NCBI GenBank assembly: GCA_015832175.1
Contig: WJXW01000006.1
Coordinates: forward strand, 496,001 to 560,000
DNA from: Paraphaeosphaeria minitans
Taxonomy: Eukaryota > Ascomycota > Dothideomycetes > Pleosporales > Didymosphaeriaceae
Direction: 5' to 3'
DNA length: 64,000 nucleotides
Shown: in pieces, positions 34,741-46,276 of the stretch
Layout: every line of letters begins with the position of its first letter
Numbering within the stretch: the stretch's first letter is position 1
The notes under the pieces: generated by a model
Databases searched by the model: none
What the model was told of the DNA's origin: nothing
The model's input: only the letters and a program-made list of their open reading frames with translations
Program-made: the position numbers and the translations under genes

Positions 34741-35413
34741 TCACGCAGCCCCTTCTCCCTCCCCAACCTTCACCCCCATAACCCCGTCCCGATTCGCCCT
34801 CCACACGCCGTCGCCGCCCTCAAACCGCTCCAGCTTCCAGATCTCGGCGCGCTTCTTCGTCTCCTCGAGCGCCTCCTCGCCCGCGCGCCACGCGGCTTGC
34901 CGGTGCGGCGCGCTCACGGCGATGACGATGCTTTCCTCGCCGATGGGGCACTCGCCGAGTTTGTGGATGATGGCGATGCGTGTGAGGGCGTGTTTGGCAA
35001 GGAGGGTGGTGGCGATGTTGTGCAGGGTTGCGAGGGCTGGGTGTGTTAGCTAGGTAGGTTGGGAGGGGTGGAGGGGGGTTGTGCTGCGTGCAAGGCAAAC
35101 TCCGTATGAGCGTTGTAGCGGTGGATGAACGCGGATTTCTGATGGGTAGAGAAGTACGGGTAGAGGAATTGTACGTACCGAGCGGTGCGTAGGACGTGTA
35201 AGCTAGCGAGGAGACGGGAAGGTCGTTGAAGGTATCGCGGGTTGTGCCGATGAAGAGGACGGTTGCGCCGGCGGAGGGCGACCGGACGAAGCGCGTGGCG
35301 GCGAGCGAGTCGAGGGCGTTCGGCGTGAGCTCGATGTGGATGTTCGCTGTAGTCTGGGCCACGGGGTCGCTGGGTATGTCGGGCTTGTAGGTTGAAGGTT
35401 CGGTGGTGGACAT
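34741..35413 (-). CDS. cnxH: Molybdopterin synthase catalytic (large) subunit, MoaE/MOCS2B
   Basis: This subunit inserts the dithiolene sulphurs into precursor Z, with the small subunit as sulphur donor, in molybdenum cofactor synthesis. Exons 35179-35413 and 34741-35036 give 531 nt, 176 aa, joined across a 142-nt GT-AG intron. Family motifs are visible: AGATVLFIGTTRDTF (the GxVRxxxxG region), LAYTSYAPLA, RIAIIHKLGECPIGEESIVIAVSAPHRQAAW, and the active-site Lys region ETKKRAEIWKLERFEGG with a following VWRAN. The N-terminal 30 residues are variable. The partner small subunit and other cofactor genes are not in the window. The symbol follows the Aspergillus name and is an inference from family. 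Confidence 0.93.
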
Positions 35414-35992
35414 GGTGATGGATGTGTTGAAAGCAGTTCTTGGAAAGGTCTAGGAACTTCACAAATGGCTTGGTACTGGGACTGGTTAAGTTGGTATAGC
35501 TCTTGAACAGAATGAGAGCATGTTCTCGAGTCTGAGTTGCTCGTATGCCGTCCGTCTGCGCCCCGCAGCGTTATGAGGAAATTTGGATGGGAAGCTTCGT
35601 ACCGAAATACTGGAATCTAAAAGTTGATATGTTCGAAAATTTGACATACTACGTATCCACACATTTATGGGATGGAAAGAATAGGCAGTGATAGCAGGCG
35701 CGAACGATGTGGTGAGGGTGACTAAACCGACGATGTCCGCGGGGCGCACAACCGCTGATTGGCTGTCAACCGGCCTACATCTTCTTCACGACTTTTGTGG
35801 TACGATACTGCGCACAACCCCCGAATGTGCATACTATGCAGCATTCCGTGAGAAATTCTCGATCATCTGTCTCAATGCAAGCAACTCTGTGCTCGGCCAT
35901 CCCAACTCTATGACCCAGCGCCCTCCACCGCCTTCAGCACCTTATCCCTCCTCTTCAGAGCCTCCGCACTCCACACCTCCTCTCTCACATAC
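35414..35992. other. Intergenic, no supported gene
   Basis: This covers the promoter side of the molybdopterin synthase gene and the 3' flank of the GFA pseudogene. No coding frame of note is present. Confidence 0.5.
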
Positions 35993-36471
35993 CTAGTACT
36001 CCTGAAACACTGAAACCCCACTCTCCTTCTCCAGATCCAGATCCATCCACTCCGGTTTCGTCCCCGTATAAATGTGTACCCTTTCACCAGCCGCAACCCT
36101 ATTGAAACTCTCCCCATCCAGAGTCCCCGCCTTGACATAAGTCACAAACCTCGCGTCTCCATAGTACTTCCATAACCCGTCGAAGCATACGGGGCAACTT
36201 GCAACAGTTTAACCGTTTCCTAAGGGCGCGCAACGGGGATGAGCGCAAGCGGCTGCGAGACGGCGGGGTTGAGATGGTATGTGAAGTTGGAGGACTCAAT
36301 GATGCTGTTGACGGCGCAGATAGCGCCAGGTTCGCGCTGGCACCACGTGCAGTAGCAGATGTGGGTTATGAGGGGTGGGGCAGTGAGGGTGCAGGATAGG
36401 GCGGCGCAGGAGCAGCGGCCGGTCAGAGGGGTGAAAGTGAGGGAGGACATCGCATTTGGAGAAAGTTTCAT
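35993..36471 (-). pseudogene. Broken GFA (CENP-V/GFA) domain gene
   Basis: The two halves of a glutathione-dependent formaldehyde-activating-type zinc domain are present in different frames. The first half, from Met at 36450 or 36471, has the zinc motifs CSCAALSC and CYCTWCQ and runs to IPVARP then TAG. The second half, another frame, has PLGNG, then an in-frame TAA where relatives have Gln, then TVASCPVCFDGLWKYYG with the third CxxC pair, VKAGTLDGESF and HIYTGTKPEW, ending QEY. A frame change and a nonsense codon are therefore needed to break it, and no GT-AG pair of sensible length bridges both. The TAA fits CAA to TAA, the CpA to TpA change made by RIP, though a single event proves nothing. 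Sequencing error is less likely because two lesions occur. Confidence 0.65.
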
Positions 36472-37906
36472 TCTGGGATTCGGGTGTATTTAGAAGTAAT
36501 CGAGGTTGTGAGAGTGTAGAGTAAACGCGCCCTACCATATACGCGTCGTGGAGAATAGGCAGCAATGACTAGTGCGTAGACTGACTAATGTGTCTTTACA
36601 CATCTAGCTTGTGAGATGTACCTAAAGTTTTTTTTTTTGAAAGTGAAATGTAAGTTGACTTTTGAGGATTCTAGAAAGGTAGGAGCATGAGCATAGCGCG
36701 ACAATTACCTAACCATCTTTTTAATCCTTACAATTGAGTGCTCTTTGGAACCATCGCGTTATGGCTTGCTATCTCACTACATTCCATTTTGACCAGAGTT
36801 GATGTCCTAGCTTTGACACTCAAGTTGATGATGCGCATTCCAAGTTGCTGAATCTACTGTGGCGCCAGCCCAGTCAAATCAGTTTGAGTCCACGTAAGAG
36901 AGCGTTGGAAATTCATAAAGATAACACTACCTAGCAGTGAACATATTTTTAGAGCACCTACTAATCGGACATGGTGCAGAGTATTGTGATGGAGCGTAGT
37001 ACGTCCTTTGGAGAACCACACGGCAAGCTGAATCCTTGAGACCGGTAGGTAGTCTACTTGTGCAAATGTTCGCTATAACTGAAGAGGAAGGTGGGGCCGG
37101 GCGAGGAAGGAGAAGGAAAAGCCAACACCACGCCAGCCAGGCAGCAGCTTATGAGGGAAGAGTCTCCTGTTACCACGACATTTCGCGCTAACTATGTAGT
37201 AGTGATTGGAGCCCCTCTCAAGACTGGTGAGGACATTGTCCTACACGAGCATTGTATGTATGTAGGTAACTCGCGTGGTATTTTATGTCGATAATTGCTG
37301 CAAACGTCAAGTTGCGGCCGCACACATCAGAACCGTTCTGGACATCGAATGCCCCATCGTACAGATGCCGACTTAAAATGTTGCCCACTGCCGTTCGAAA
37401 TTTCGCGGGTTTCCAAAGGTTCTGTCCTCCAGATCACGCATTCATCCACCATAAGAATAAATCCATGAAAGCGTTGGAGCATAGGAATGCTAATATAATT
37501 CCAAAGAACTTGCTAAGTCCGTGAATCCAGTTATCAATGCAGCTTGAATCGCGATGCGCGCCAATGAAAGGTGGCACATGCCTTATCGATAGAGACCTCG
37601 GGATGGTGGTGCGTCGGTATAATTTTCCTTTAGCAATTGCGTCCTTTCGCTTTCACTAGTTCTGTGAAATTATTATACTCGACTGTGTACAAATGCGCCG
37701 GCACAGCGTAGCTGCCGAATGAATTAAAATTAAGCAAACGGCAGTAGCGGGTGTAGTTTTAGGATAAAATGCTTCCGGCTTGCAGTCGACCTTGGTGCTC
37801 TAGTAACATTTGCATGCAGCCGAGTGGGTCGCTTGATACGGGGGAACCGAGTTCCGGAATCGTCCAGCCACACACTCTCGCACGGCGTAAAAGCGCAAAA
37901 AAAAAC
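36472..37906. other. Intergenic, AT-richer, no supported gene
   Basis: Base composition falls towards AT from here. Short frames only are seen. The first 100 bases are the pseudogene's former promoter. Confidence 0.5.
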
Positions 37907-38007
37907 TGGACTTGCTGGGAATCGAACCCAGGACCTTTCCCACGCGTTCGCTGCTCTCAAGAGAACGCTAATGCTAAGGGAAAATTATACCACTAAACCA
38001 CAAGCCC
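37907..38007 (-). tRNA. tRNA-Ala (AGC) with a 29-nt intron
   Basis: The acceptor stem GGGCTTG pairs with CAAGTCC, including the G3-U70 wobble that is the main alanine identity element, and the discriminator is A. The D-arm contains AGTGGTA. The anticodon stem TTCCC/GGGAA encloses loop TTAGCA-T, giving anticodon AGC. The T-arm CTGGG-TTCGATT-CCCAG is perfect. A 29-nt intron follows position 37 in the canonical place. The mature length is 72 nt without CCA. The gene sits alone at the edge of the AT-rich island. Confidence 0.95.
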
Positions 38008-39400
38008 GAATCGTACTTTGATGAAGGGCTGTTTTAAAAAAGAAAATATATCCTAAGTAAGTGTTAGTGGTTGAGAACACTCCAATTACTAGAGCGAGGT
38101 TATGCGGTAGTCTAATGTTAGATTTTGTTAGCGTAAAAATTAAACTTCTTTCAAGTTGGGCTCGAGCGGGGCGCGGAGCGGGCTGGTTGTGAACGTGCAC
38201 GGTCCTAAGTGCGATAACGTCGCGTAAACTTTTGAAGCTGTTCAAATTCGTTAGTCTACGTGTAATCCGATGACAAGATAAATGCTGTTAGTGATGTGAG
38301 GAAGATGTGAAGTTCATCTATGGGGTTTGAGGACGTTGATGCTTCTACCAAGCAGGTCCTTCTAACCGATCTTTGGTGCTACTCCGGAAATCATTCCGAG
38401 AAGCTCCCTAGAAAGCCGTTAGCGTTACTATATCTTACTAGGGCTTGATCTTAAGATCCCGGTTGAGATTTTGCGATATAACATGCTGAGGACCCACTGC
38501 TAAGGGAGAACCAAGGCTTGTCTCTTAATTCTGCAGCACCTTCAAATGGTGTCCAAAAGACCAGGTATACTACAGAACCACCGATGCGATTGATGATGTG
38601 ATGTAAAAGGTTGTGCTGTTGGTATAGGAACACCTGCGCCTCTTGAAACGTCCTGCCTACATGTGACGTATATATTCACATACAAGAAATACGGCGCCGC
38701 TTTCTAAGCTAGAAAGAGAGCCCCCTTTCTGCAAACGAGGATTATGAGAGGAATGGCTAGTTAGGGCTTTACTATGGACTATCCGCGTGCTTCTTATACG
38801 CAAATATCTGTAGTACTTCCATGGCTCTTCACGGGAATCTGCGCTCTAGCCTTCCATGTCTAGAAATTTGGTCTCGTAAAGGCCTTTCGGTTCTCAGAGG
38901 CACTTGTTCGTCCCTCGCTCTCTACTTCTGGTGCGAGCGTTAATGCCACAACAAGAAGTACATCACTTACTTATGCAGACGAAAAGTGCCTAGGGTACCT
39001 TCTTTCCAATTAATTAACTTCCATTGTGATCTCCAAGAGTAGGCGGTAACCAATCCCTTAACTGCTTTACTTTATGGTCACAACCTCTAAAGTTTCGAGA
39101 TTTAGCGCATCTTAGAAGCTTAGCTGGTATTTAAGAAGGATTGCCCCTCGTTGTTCTGTTACTGTTATAGGGCTAAGGCTGTACACGAGCGGCCGAAACA
39201 GTACTCTCCAGAGGTTAGAGGCTGTAATAGGTAGAGAGAAGCAACCTCTAGTTGTTTAATGAAATTCTAACAGAAGTTAATAGCTTTTGCTTCCGTTTAA
39301 TCTAAGCTCCAAACACATATGCACAAGACAGTTTTGTCATAGGTACAATCTAATGCGATAACGTCATCCGCACTACATGCGCGAGAATAATGTGGCAATT
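38008..39400. repeat. AT-rich, RIP-like degraded sequence
   Basis: No coding capacity is visible, and stop codons are dense in all frames. TpA is in excess over ApT: I count 8 against 4 in 38401-38460 and 6 against 1 in 39181-39240, whereas 41041-41100 gives 4 against 11. CpA and TpG are scarce in the sampled lines. This is the signature of repeat-induced point mutation acting on a former repeat. The element's identity is lost, and I see no terminal repeats. Confidence 0.5.
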
Positions 39401-40600
39401 GTCTACATATTCTACCTCGTCTAACTTAGGTTCAGGCAAAAGTCTGTACGCTTCGCTCTCTTTATCCCATCCCAGCAAAGTTCGCCAACACTACGAAAGA
39501 CCACTCCAGAACACACTCACACTGGCAAATCAACACTACTTCTGCAATTATCAAGGCGTTCACCACCTCTGATCTCCTCATCTCTTCCCTTTTCTAGGCT
39601 TTGATGTCTGCCTTTCTAGCCGTCATGTTTTCGAACGCCAACGTTGATCAGACCGAATGCGCTGAACAAGGTGGTATCCTTGAAACCGCAGCTACCGACG
39701 TCCCAGAGGGCACAGTTCTTGCTGAAATTTGTAAAGGCGTGGCACAACTGCTCGGGCGGGACCGCCTCGAGGAAATCTGGTCCCTTCCTTCCATTGAAGA
39801 AGATTCTGACGCCAACGCGATTTCTCCAGCTCCCCGCGACGTACATGATATCTCTTAGACGCAAACCTAGTACTACAACGCAAACCACGGATGTATAAAG
39901 AAGGGAAATACGAGATATTTCTGAAAGCACTGCGGTGAGAGTGACGACAATATATAATTATTACTGCCTCTTATGTAGAGCTATACACCTGGCATTAAGC
40001 TCCCTCTCTAATATCCTGACTTGCATTGGTTTTGTTCCTAGATGCAAAGTGGTGCTGGACCGCGAGCAACTTTGGACTGGGGGACTGAATCTCTTGCAAC
40101 ACGTAGGCGGATTATGGCACAATGACATGTACGTGCGGTATTTTGGGCGTAAGCGGTGGGTATGGGTGCCAAAATACTTTTGGAAATCGCAAACCATGTA
40201 CGCTCTCCAATTGAGCGGGGATAGGCGTAAGTGAATATGCAAGTGGAGGGAAATGTGCCTTGGCTTAAGTTTTAAACTAATATGAAACTGGTTTCGACGC
40301 TCATGTTCTGCTTGGCCAACCTCCTGTCGGAGTCGGGATAATGCATGTGTAAGTGCAATGGGCCGCTTAAGGAGGGAATCTTTCATGTATAGAGTATTTG
40401 TTTCCGCAATACATTCATCCCCTGTACTGCTGTTGTGCCGTCACTTGTAAGAGCAGTCGAAGCCACTTCAAAATGCTTGTGACAATTAGGATCATATGCT
40501 AGTTTTAGATTTGCTTACGATAGCGCTTGCATAACCTGCCCTTAATAGTCTCCCGTAACGCCTGCAGCGCCCCCTAATCCTCTTTCTCGCACTGCGGGTA
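39401..40600. other. Intergenic with one orphan acidic frame
   Basis: GC content recovers. A plus-strand frame 39604-39858 (84 codons, MSAFLAVMFSNANVD to PRDVHDIS, acidic) is possible but has no partner exon and a competing frame overlaps it. I do not call a gene. Confidence 0.35.
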
Positions 40601-40639
40601 CTCCGCCAATGTAAGTCACTTGTCTCCCTATTCAACTCT

Positions 40640-42340
40640 AAACTTATCTCTCCCGTGAAGAGTCTTCTTCGTCCACTTGGAGCTCTTTCTGCCAGTCGTC
40701 CCAGATGATATACCTTTCCTCGAAAAGACTGCTCTTGGTGTTGTTTTCGTCTTCCCATGACAGAATAAGATATGTGTGTAGTGGAATCCGAGCTTTAAAA
40801 GATAGATGTTGTATCGAAGTCCCACTGGGACGAGGTGCCGAAGCGGAAATCGCACAGGCACGTGAGACATGACGCGAGGCGTGAGAATAAAATGGTCCAG
40901 CGCAGGTCATTCGAATTGAACAGGAAATTGCGCTCGAATTCCCCATCATACTCGTCATCTGGATAACCTGACCACCCCCAGCCATCAAATTCGGTGTTGG
41001 GATCATTCCTGGGATAACCATCGTGATTCAACCAGACAAGGTTATTGCATCCAATTAATCAATCTGATAGATAATGGAGCATCGATCGAATTTCAGCTCG
41101 CGTAGTGTCTCGCTGTGAGAAACGATCCAGTTGATTGATTGTGGTGCAGAGCATGGTTGCCAAATGTGAGGGGAGATAGCTTGGGGAGGTGGACGGCTCT
41201 TTGGTCAAGCTTTGGAAACCACCCAAGAGGGTTTTCGGAATCAAGTACGAGGCTGGTTAGGGAAGCATCTTCCAATTCTAGGGTGATGATCCTGAGGTGA
41301 ATCGATTAACATATGTGTACCTTTTATGTGGTCGCTTGACCTACGCAATGTGTCTCGCAAGTGTAGTTCTGCGCTTCCTTTACAAATCTCCGTAACCTCT
41401 CTTTTTCGACGATGTTCAGAAACACTACGTCATCGTAGTCAGCTGGTCCGGGAAAATTGTCACGAGCCCACTGGGGCCAAGTCGCTTCTCACTTCTGATG
41501 GCGTTACTTCTCGTGAGACTGCACGCCAGATAACGTTCCTCACTTAAAGGGTCAGGCCGGGGTGAATGGTAGTTTGCCTCTGAGGATGATTCATGTTCCT
41601 GTTGGGAGCTCTCACCGCAAGGACGTGGTCTTACGTCCAACCTATCTTCACCAACAGTGGACAAGTGATCTTCGTCCATGTCTGGCCCCACTTAAACCCC
41701 ATTGTCATCGTTATGTCTTTCTTGACCAGACTGCTGGTTCAGGTCTCTTCGGCCTTAATTTTGCAGATCTGGTCTAGCTACGAGACTATCTTCGTCTTCA
41801 TCCGAGCCAGCTATGAAACCGTCTTCTTCGTCATTTTGCGCCGACGTCTCTCGGTAGAGTCTCTTCTGTGCACATAATCCTCCCTTTCATTTTCGTGATA
41901 ATCACCAGAGACGTCGTGGACTAGGCACTGAGAGTCGCGCGCTGGCATCTCTTCTAACGGTTCTTCACTCTGTTTTTTGCTCAATGAGCATAAAGCGTTA
42001 CTCTTTCGAAAAGCCTAACAACAGCAATTTTCTCTAGCCCCTTGTTCATGAGTCCGAGCTGGGGAAGTGACCTCTTGTCAGAGTAATGGCAGCCCCTGGA
42101 AGTTCGCCAACAGACCAGTCTTCTTAAGGCAGTCTTTGTTGACGGGCTCGTCTGTAAGTTATCGCTTTGGTAACATCCAGGCCTTCTCGCAAATTCTCGT
42201 AGATGTCATGATCTGGGTTCCCGGAATAGACCAGAAGCTGGTTGGGATGAGACATACTATGAGGTTGTACAATTCTGAGCTTATCGAGAATTTGGCGGAC
42301 ATATCTTGTGTTTAAACGGCTAGCCTTAGATCTACTCATT
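40640..42340 (-). pseudogene. Degraded coding debris, probably one or two decayed genes
   Basis: Several minus-strand pieces have protein-like content but sit in different frames with stops between them. They include VRQILDKLRIVQPHSMSHP near 42300, an acidic DEEDGFIAGSDEDED stretch near 41830, EDASLTSLVLDSENPLGWF near 41260, NDPNTEFDGWGWSGYPDDEYDG near 41000 and LILSWEDENNTKS near 40745. I cannot join them into one reading frame with splice sites. Acidic and Trp/Tyr-rich pieces such as these occur in fungal F-box-like and HET-associated proteins, but I recognise no domain. The order and same strand suggest a single ancestral gene of about 1.7 kb. Confidence 0.35.
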
Positions 42341-43532
42341 TCACTCCTTTTTAATTAACCTTTACCCGTCGAGAAAGCTCTTTTAATATTAGACCTTTTA
42401 TCGCTATTTTTCGCCCGTAGGATGAGCATCAACTCAAATAGCTGCCCATCAAGCGCATCACTTTATTGGTTCGTACATTTACTGTGAAACCTCTTTAGAA
42501 AGGAGCTATCCACTTTTTAGGGCGCAAACTCTATTGCTTCCAACTAGATGCGCGCTGATGTACACTGAAGGGGACGATGCGCGTTGCAAGTGCCGTTGCT
42601 GCGGCTGATGAGGGCCAGAAACGCAGGTCCCCATTGTAGGTGTTGGCGCGCATAAGTTCCTTGTGTCGATCTTCTAGACCACATTACCTAGCGTGTGACG
42701 GCAGGGCCAACACTTGCTCTATGGTGTGGGGGGTGGGGACACGATAATGCGACTGCCTGTCTCAGCGGAACTTTCGCCCGCTTCTTGTGATATTTCGGTC
42801 TTACCGGCTCACTATCGCATACGACACAATATATAGCCCATTGCTCGTGGACTGTAATGGCATGAAGATCAGAGGCCAGGATCGGAGGTACCAGCCGATT
42901 ATGTACCCTGGTACCTAGGTACCTGCCAAGTCTCATGCGTGTGATATTCGTTATTTTGGCTCGAAGGGGAGAAGGCGACCCGTAGTGCATGTTCGTCAAT
43001 ATATGCAATCGCCACTGGAGCCAGGTCGCTAACGAACCCGCATCCGCGGAGGTGGCCGGACGATAATGTGACGCCGCACTCGCTTCTGCATCTTCACATC
43101 TGAGCCGCGGCTTCAGATGGACCAGGTACCTACTCCAGGATACGATCCAATGAAGCCGCGGCCTGCGCTTCAAGTCGCGCCAAAACCTTGAAACAACTAC
43201 GGTCAACAACTTTGTACGCCTTCGGACAACCTAAAGTGGCAGTGCGAGATGCAGTTCCTCCCCCCCCCCCCCGGTTATCGCACCTGGGAACATGCTGGCG
43301 AACGTTGGCGCATGGTTGAAACAAAAGGTTGGCCCTGTGGCGGGGAAAGCTGCGAAAAGGTTCGTAAGGGGTCACATCCATGTGATCTACCAGGGTGCTT
43401 TCGGCTCGTGTGCGCACACGGTCATATAGCCCGGAAAAGGCTGGCTCTCGGTTCTCCTAATGTGCCTCTCGTTCCAGAAACCTCTCTCCCTTTCCCGGCG
43501 CCTGAGGGCAGGAAAAATTAGCAGTGGGCATC
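42341..43532. other. Intergenic, no supported gene
   Basis: This contains a perfect 14-bp palindrome GGTACCTAGGTACC (42910-42923) and a C11-12 run near 43259-43271. The right end is the 5' leader of the PTH11-like gene. Confidence 0.5.
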
Positions 43533-44957
43533 ATGTCTTCTCCAATTCCTAACCGTGGCCCCGAACTGTACGCTATCGACATGGCGTTTCTCATCGCGGC
43601 AGTCATCGCCTATGGCCTGCGCGTGTATGTGCGTACCCGAATGATCAAGTCGTTCGGCCGGGATGACTATCTGATGGCTGCAGCTACAGTAAGTTCTCGC
43701 GCGATTGGTATATCGAACTTACTGACCGCCATAGGTTGCATTCATTGCGTACTGTATTTCATCAATACTTGGTGTGCATTACGGCACTGGAAGACATCGT
43801 TGGCACCTTACTGTCGAAAACTATGGCAACGGGCGGCACTACTGGTGGTTCTGCTATCTTTTCTACTGCTGCTCAATGATCACTTCAAAACTGTCTATAG
43901 GATTCTTGTAAGTTGCTTCCGCAAGCTGACAGATCGTAGGCTGACTTGATTAGCCTCCTCCGCATTGCCGTCAAGAGAATACATACCTGGATCATTTACT
44001 TGGCCATGGTGATATCCGTCCTGGCAGGCCTAGCGTTCTTCTTTGTCACGCTTTTCCAGTGCCACCCTATATCGTACTTCTGGAACGACTACTCACAAGG
44101 CGGAAGCTGTGTCAACATCGAGATCATCATTGCACTTGGATACTTGTACAGCTGCTTCAGCATTGTTTCCGACTTGACGTTTGCGGTCCTACCGGCATTC
44201 CTGGTCATGGGGTTGCAGCTCAAGAAAAGGACCAAAATTGCGCTGATTCCCCTCCTGGCTATGGGCTGCATGTAAGTTGTCCTACTTCACGTCCTTTGGT
44301 AGTCCTCGTTGCTAATCGATTCTTAGTGCAAGCGCTGCTGTGGTCGCCCGCGTCCCGTATATGAAGCGATTCCGATCGAGAGATTTCCTGTGGGAAACAA
44401 CTGACATCGCAATCTGGTCCACCGTCGAGCAAGGCCTAGCTATCACCGCGGGGAATCTCGCCGCCGTCCGCCCCCTCTTCCAGATGATTTTGACCAAACT
44501 CGGCCTCACCACCCAGCGCTCTACCGTGCCCCTCACTCCGTACGGCTACGGAAACCGATCGGGCTCGCATGCCTTCCGTGAGCGACGCCCCTCTGCAGCC
44601 AAGGACCTCGATCTCTACACCTTGCCCGCCGAAGCCGAATCCGGAACAGTTCGCAACAACAGCACCGACCTCGTCATCAACGACGCCAGCAAGGAATTCC
44701 ATAAGTCACCCCACTGGTATGAAACGCAGATAAATAAGATCAAGCGAAGTTCCAAGATGATGTCGGAAAGGAAAACAACCGACGATAATGAGAGTGAGAA
44801 GAACCTGCGGATGAAAGAAAGCAAGAGTGAGCACGATCTTGCCCATTCACGGACGCACTCGGACGAGCGGTCGATGCAGATCATGGTGGAGAGAAGTTTC
44901 TTCGTTACGGACGCCGAAAGAAGGAGTTATGTAAACGAGCAGGACTACAAGGGATGA
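43533..44957 (+). CDS. PTH11-like seven-transmembrane (fungal rhodopsin-domain) protein
   Basis: Exons 43533-43688, 43735-43907, 43954-44271 and 44327-44957 give 1278 nt, 425 aa, with three GT-AG introns of 46-55 nt. The first helix (AIDMAFLIAAVIAYGLRVYVRTRM) is followed by the family motif SFGRDDYLMAAAT. Next come the helix pair around HYWWFCYLFYCCSMITSKLSIGFFLLRI, the loop CHPISYFWNDYSQGGSC with its conserved Cys, helices LGYLYSCFSIVSDLTFAVLPAFLV and LIPLLAMGCIASAAVVARV, and the last motif IWSTVEQGLAITAGNLAAVRPLF. The C-terminal 170 residues are cytosolic, charged and Ser/Thr-rich. This family (DUF3328-unrelated, 'integral membrane SAT4/PTH11') senses surface or chemical cues; no CFEM domain is present. 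The ligand is unknown. Confidence 0.92.
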
Positions 44958-46276
44958 TCCCGATCGCCCTGAACCAGTCCACGACACTCATTACTTCCAA
45001 TCATACCCAATAAACTTGCCGGTGCCAACCATCCTCTCGGTCTTGCCGTCGCCATGTGCCAGTCCCGCGGATGGGACGGGGTAGAGCGACATCTCGAGAG
45101 ATGTGATGGAGAGCTGTGGCACTGCGTCTAATGGACGCGGGTCTGGGTCGTTCACGAGACGCCACTACGACGGGCCGAGAGCAGCTGAAGCGATGGAGTA
45201 GCGAAAACGAGATATAGCAACAAGCACACGGCCGTCACCAGTTTCTTTGTTTACCACTACAAGCTGTATGGCTTTACAATAGAAGCTCTACGCTTCGAGA
45301 AGGGCAGAGGTCATTTAAAATATTTTCACAAGCTATGCCGCGTAAGAGCTATCGCTTTGTGATCGATCACTCATATTGAAAGCCGTGATCTCTTGGACAC
45401 ATTGAGGCTCAACGATTACCACAGGGCAAATACAAAGTAAACCATTGAGAACCGTTTCGAAGCGAGCGTCGCATCATAGGCTTCGAAAATAGCATTTGAG
45501 ACTCAACGTCTATCTGCCGCAGGGTCCTCGGGAGTTGAGCGAACCTACAAATAGTGATGAGAAGCGACCCAGCCGAGGAATTATCCAAGTGCCAGAGCAA
45601 CCCAAAGAGAATACCTACATGCGGCCCGCGCCATCTTCAACCCCAAAACTGTATGCCACACAGTGTAATGGCCCGACACGGCAGGAAGGCCAGCTCGCTT
45701 GGGAAGCATATGGCGTCGTCGTCTAGACGGCGGCACGGATATAATTAGTCTTGCTGGTAGCGCCGACTGTGGCATTGCGAAACGATAGCCGTCACCCTTT
45801 TCAATAATACACGTATGCGCGTATAGAAGAACCATAAGGTGCACTCAAACTCCATCAAAGCTGTTTAGCCTGCTGGAAGTAGGCGAGTGTGTGAAGGCAC
45901 AGACCGGCGGGAGTCATTCCCAGGGGACTATTCCACCTATAAAAGCTTACAATAGGGTCTAGATTGTCCCTAAGCATCATATCTAAGTCGTATTTGCTAT
46001 ATAATCAATGCGTCTTACTTTTGTCTAGCCAGGTAGCTCAGCCGCTTCAGGCAAAGGTGGTAAACCCACTAAGGCCATTGTCGTTATGAACACAAGGTTC
46101 TTTCAAACGGTGCGAATAACGATTGCGCTCCGAAATTCTCGAATTTCCAATGATATCTCTCCAAAGCGCCCGCAAACGAGATGAGACGAGACAAGCGTTG
46201 GTTGTGAGTACACTCCATCTGCGCATTGCTTCCCCGGGCAACATATTGTAGATTGTACTGGCTTCACCACAATTCA
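44958..46276. other. Intergenic with an orphan coding-like tail
   Basis: Apart from the fragment at 44989-45174 (separate entry), I see only short frames and no repeats. A TATATAATC-type AT stretch lies near 45998. Confidence 0.45.
44989..45174 (-). pseudogene. Orphan C-terminal coding fragment
   Basis: A minus-strand frame ending in TAA reads RLVNDPDPRPLDAVPQ, then LSITSLEMSLYPVPSAG, then KTERMVGTGKFIGYDWK. This is convincingly protein-like for about 55 residues. A TAG stop sits just upstream, possibly within an acceptor (GTCGTAG). No matching upstream exon can be found in the next 1 kb. It is probably the remnant of a truncated gene, lying tail to tail with the PTH11-like gene. I do not recognise the family. 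Confidence 0.35.
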
